Below are positions 60,095-64,000 of a stretch of 64,000 nt of DNA, piece after piece; the stretch's first letter is position 1, and the number at the start of each line of letters is the position of its first letter. The DNA is from Pyrus communis. Its lineage: Eukaryota > Streptophyta > Magnoliopsida > Rosales > Rosaceae. The notes beneath the pieces were generated by a model. That model was given only the letters and a program-made list of their open reading frames with translations. It did not search any database and was not told the DNA's origin. The translations under genes were made by a program, and so were the position numbers. Location: the NCBI RefSeq assembly GCF_963583255.1, contig NC_084812.1, positions 25,401,565-25,465,564 of the forward strand. The letters run 5' to 3'.

Positions 60095-61920
60095 TTATTC
60101 ATGATTTTTCATACCTGTTATTTCAACCATCCAATATCAAAGTTAATGAAATTCTACAATGTCATCCACCTTCATGCTCATTCAACATCGGCAGAAAGAA
60201 TGATCTATAAAGAAAGTGAACTCAAAAAGGAGAAAACTTTTTCTGTTTAAGAGATTCTTCCATCTTGGTCTCAGAAAGTTAGAATAGGTATTCAGTTATC
60301 CAAACAATTCATGTACTTGTTTAATCACTGTTGACTGTACAACATAGTGATTGTAAAGTTCTTTGACACCAAGGCCACCTTCATAATTACAAATGCATTG
60401 GCTCAGAATGGTTTCCTCTGTTTCACAAAACACTCAAAACACCAGTGACTCTCAGAAGACTAAAATCACCACAACATAAAGCAAAGCTTCAGCTTTATTA
60501 ATGTCGTTGGACGCTAAGGACCCTAGCTTGAGAATATTCACAAGACGGGGTCCAGACAAAATTTTCATGAGGTGATAGGGGTTGATATTTGGAAGATGAA
60601 TTTAAGTACTTTTGACAACGTTAGTTTGTTAGCTAAAGAGAAGAATTCAGTTTAGCTAACACAGGTACTCTTTCCTCTAAAGGTACTCAAATATTTACAA
60701 AATCCACTGTTCAGTTGGTGCAAACCACAGAATATCAAGAACAATATGGCTAAGTACCTCACTTACCTTAAATATAATATGGATGTCTCACTTAAAATCA
60801 TTGATAACTCTAATGTTGCTTCTCCAGTGACTACAGAAAAAGCTGTTGGAAAATCTGACACAACAAAAAGGTCCAAGTTATGTCAAAGGCACAAATTTCA
60901 AGGATTTCATCAGTGCCAGTTGACCAGATATACCAGCAAGTGTAGAAACAATTAGATATGAAAAGAATCTAACATATAAAAGAAACACTTACATATGCAT
61001 TTCAGAGCCAAAAGTTTGTGGTCAAGGAGCAATAATTGCCCCATGAAGGGCACATAATAAGTCAATGGAATGTGAGTGGGTAGGTTGCCCAGTGCACCAA
61101 ATAGTAGTTGTACTACACAAGGTTCTGTCCTGATTTCCATGATGGTTGGATTGGAGTTACCTTGACATAAGTCAACATACTTAACAGTACTGAGGGACAG
61201 TTCAGTATTGTTGAGCTTTAAAAAAAAAATTGTTTCTGCTGTGTTGTGGAATACACAACTACGTGTTTGGTAAAGTATTATAATAACGCTTTGAGAAAAA
61301 CAAGGTGTTTGGTAAATTTTTTTGTAAAAGTGTCGTAACTGTATTCAGTAACCAAAAAGGACATGTTGGGAAATGCTAGTTATTTGTCTGTTTGCCGAAA
61401 AGAGCTAAGCTTTGACCGAAAAAGAACAAGTTATTGTGAACAAATTACTGTAATGTTAAATATGTTTCACAGATGCCTACAATACCATCAGCCAAATAAT
61501 TGCTCCAACATAAACATCAGTAACATGAAATTATACAACACATTAGGTCCGAGTATCAAACCAATTCACAAGGACTCAAATAGCATAACAATATCAGTTC
61601 ACAAATATGACTTGTGTGTACACTTTAACTACTCATGTTTGAGTTTACAAAATCACCACAAGCATTTGGGACCTCTAAAGTCTTTCTTTGCTGCTTCCGA
61701 ATGATTAGAGATTTATGTTGCTGCTTCCGAATGAGAGGCTTACAAGCATTTGGGACCTCCAAAGTCTTTCTTACCACTTTTAGTGACAGAACTTTAATAC
61801 GTTTGGAATGGATTATTTACACCACTGTACTGCAAGATTTCTTCTTCTATTATTTCCGTAGGTTAGTTCTTTAATAACCAAGTGTCGCTTTTTATATCTA
61901 GGATTGTTATGATCACTGAC
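60095..61920. other. Intergenic or intronic DNA, no exon resolved
   Basis: Possible introns or 3' parts of the minus-strand gene that starts at 62772, but no exon chain could be supported. A GCATTTGGGACCTC.AAAGTC phrase is duplicated at 61660-61770. A TGTTTGGTAAA-bearing segment at 61260-61320 resembles MITE sequence. Confidence 0.45.
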
Positions 61921-62015
61921 CTCCTTGAATGTAACAAATTGGGACGCTGCGATGATCTGTGGTTCACGATCCCCCCTTGCACATGTTCAGCTATCCGCAT
62001 CCCCAAAGAAAAGGA
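61921..62015 (-). CDS. Candidate exon 2 of an unrecognised minus-strand gene
   Basis: It is open in the frame continuing from the candidate exon at 62683-62772. The acceptor is TGTTTTCAG on the minus strand and the donor is GTCAGT. It encodes 31 codons beginning SFSLGMRIAEHVQGG, ending in phase 2. Base composition is less AT-rich than its surroundings. I do not recognise the protein. Confidence 0.35.
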
Positions 62016-62602
62016 CTGAAAACACAATACTTGTACGCAGAGAAAATTCAATGAGTTCATGACCATATATATATTTACGATGCCTAGATAGAGAAACATG
62101 TCAAGAAAAACAAATCAACTAGTGACATTGTTAACCAATATATCATGATGTCAAGAACGAGACATGGCAACTCCAATGGTTGACACAAATGTTGAGTTGA
62201 GCTGTATTGGTTCGAACTCAAAGCTCTCCAAGAACAACCTCAAAAACACCAGCGCTGGCTATACACTATATATCGACATACAATCTAAAATTTGAATGAT
62301 CACGATGCAACCGATTGAACAATAATAGCTCATCATCACACACAAGGAATAAAATTAATAAGAAATTAAGATGCCTAGGAGTGAATCTTTTTTTGCAAAT
62401 TAGATCAATTTCAAGGCCTGGAGTTAGGAAAAAGCATTTAGAGCAGTGCAATTCAACAAACATAATCATACGTATATTCAATTGGTAACAAAGAAAACCA
62501 ATGTCCTAATCAATAATTGGATACAACCCTAGTCCAAATCCACTGCACCCAAATTAAATTAAACAAACAATAAAATCACAAAAACTAAACTGAAATATGT
62601 GT
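62016..62602. other. Candidate intron 1 of the minus-strand gene
   Basis: AT-rich with no coding signal. Confidence 0.35.
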
Positions 62603-62622
62603 GTATATATATATATATATAA

Positions 62623-62674
<52 letters not shown>
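62603..62674. repeat. (AT)n(GA)n microsatellite
   Basis: About nine TA units are followed by a long AG run with one interruption. It lies within 10 bases of the donor site of candidate exon 1 on the minus strand, where it reads as a CT repeat. Confidence 0.92.
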
Positions 62675-62677
<3 letters not shown>

Positions 62678-62682
62678 GTTAC

Positions 62683-62772
62683 CTTGTTCCCAAGGACAAC
62701 TTGAGTGAGAGAGCAACGGGAGGAGATGGGAGAGACGACCGACGGAACGAGAGCAAGGATAAACGCTGTCAT
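62683..62772 (-). CDS. Candidate first exon of an unrecognised minus-strand gene
   Basis: An ATG at 62772 opens 30 codons (MTAFILALVPSVV...), ending exactly at AAG|GTAACTT, a good donor site. A TATTTATAG sequence lies just upstream, although too close to the ATG for an ordinary TATA position. The product start is rich in Ser and Val with almost no acidic residues, compatible with a signal or transit peptide. Downstream exons are not resolved beyond 61921, so the gene's identity and existence remain tentative. Confidence 0.38.
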
Positions 62773-63725
62773 TTTCTATAAATAATGGGGGTACTATAGG
62801 TATTCCGAATGATTCAGATCCTAAAAATGACTTGGCATCCTAAAGGGTAGGGGACGTAAATCACGGCAAGTGACCCGTGGTAATTGGGTGGAATTTTAAG
62901 TTACGTTTGCCTTTTTGTTTTGGCTTCGAGGCACCAAGTGGTAAAAATACGGGTGGCTTTCTCGTTGAAGGCTTTGCGAAGACATGTGTTATTTAACTGT
63001 GCCAAGTAGATTGAAATGTTTTTAGCTTTTTTGAATCCCACTAAAGATTAGTCTAATTCTTTTGGAGCGTGTAATACATCAGGTTTTAAAATAATAATAA
63101 TAATAATGAAAATAAGAAAACGGCAAAATAAAGGGTAAAGTGAATAGTATCAGGATTAACTGTTTAGTGTAAAAATATGATTTTCCGTTAAAGTAAACAG
63201 TATCAGGAGCTTTTCATTAAAGTTCTTTTAGAAGAAAAAAAAAAGGTGGGAGATGTACCCCGCACTTTCTGTTTTTGGTCACAAGGATATGTAGTCCAGT
63301 ATTTATCACTGCTTAGTTATATTTTCCGAGCTCAAACTATGTAATTTAATAAATCCTCCCCTTCTCTTTCTTCGAACTCATGAAATTTTTTTTGAATGTA
63401 CGCGAAACGTAAGTCAGACTTAAACTGAATAGGAACAATGCCATTTGTATACCCAGCTAAATCTTTCATCATATGTGCCCCAAGCTGCCCATCAGCCCAT
63501 GCATGATGACTGGATAAAAATGTTTATAGTTCTCCGGAATTTCTCTCTCTGAAAATTGCATCTGATGACAGAGAAAAAAAATAGAAGCTTCACACAGACA
63601 TGAGAGTTTTGAACTCGAAATGTAGTGATGAAATATATAATTGTCGGAAAAATGGATGAAATTTAAAGGTCCAACTCATTGTACTCAACATTTTATAACT
63701 ATGGCATGGTGGGTCTACAATTTAG
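62773..63725. other. Intergenic DNA, no gene seen
   Basis: AT-rich with no sustained frame. Upstream region of the tentative minus-strand gene. Confidence 0.5.
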
Positions 63726-63729
63726 AAAG

Positions 63730-63947
63730 AAAAATGCTAGGGAGTGTCACACACATAAAGTAAACTCATTAAACAAGCATTTAATAATTCATTGATCCAC
63801 ATGTCATATCATGTGGTTTATAAAATATTATTTAAATAAATGAGAGATCATCAGACACTCAAAAAAATAAATTTCTCCTCATTTATATTATAATACTTAG
63901 TGGACCAAGTTGTTTAAAAAAAAAAAAAAAAAATCTCTCCTTAGCAC
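63730..63947. mobile_element. Possible MITE with ATGCTAGGGAG / CTCCTTAGCAC ends
   Basis: Weak terminal inverted similarity around an AT-rich non-coding centre. The ends resemble those of the element at 4325-4494. Low confidence. Confidence 0.3.
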
Positions 63948-64000
63948 ACCTCTAGCCCCAATACAATCAAATTAAAAGGGCCTACATCAAAGCAACTCAG

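Overview
This is plant nuclear DNA, most likely from a Rosaceae tree (apple/pear group). That identification is inferred from the repeat families and an Arabidopsis-CKX1-like gene and was not tested by any search. The sequence is AT-rich, has spliced genes and poly(A) tracts, and contains MITEs, LTR retrotransposons, a plastid-derived insert, a SINE and a LINE tail. Nothing looks prokaryotic.

Left flank (1-7371): AT-rich intergenic DNA. A 108-bp MITE is followed by a piece of plastid DNA carrying trnI-CAU and the start of the rpl23 region. That tRNA is split by a complete Cassandra-type TRIM (686-1341, 5-bp target duplication CCCAA). Further right are tandem ~92-bp repeats, a ~0.8-kb inverted-repeat element, a ~240-bp direct repeat, another MITE, and one arm of a long inverted repeat (6745-7085) whose other arm lies 46 kb away (53473-53834).

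Centre (7377-53412, 46,036 bp): a compound LTR-retrotransposon array. It has ten LTRs (eight with both functional ends or nearly so, two cut short at the 3' end) and nine internal regions, all in the + orientation, with one 5-bp target duplication (GTTAG) at its outer edges. The family is a gag-only, Ty3/gypsy-derived non-autonomous element. It has a 789-codon gag, a tract of ~38-bp repeats, poly(A) tracts, an antisense coiled-coil ORF of 206-215 codons, a non-coding 3' region and a polypurine tract. Four gag copies are intact, one has a stop codon and two are truncated. The only pol remnant is an integrase C-terminus at 10351-10695. The right halves of the LTRs sort into five matched pairs (1/10, 2/6, 3/9, 4/5, 7/8), so several related elements were joined here.

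Right flank (53418-64000): the second arm of the long inverted repeat, a foldback-like element carrying a SINE, then a complete five-exon cytokinin dehydrogenase gene of the CKX1 type (56493-58629, + strand, 529 aa). The remainder is intergenic DNA with microsatellites and an 82-bp LINE tail that has an 11-bp target duplication. At 61921-62772 are two candidate first exons of an unrecognised minus-strand gene.

The host gene content is CKX1 plus one tentative gene; almost everything else is transposable-element sequence.
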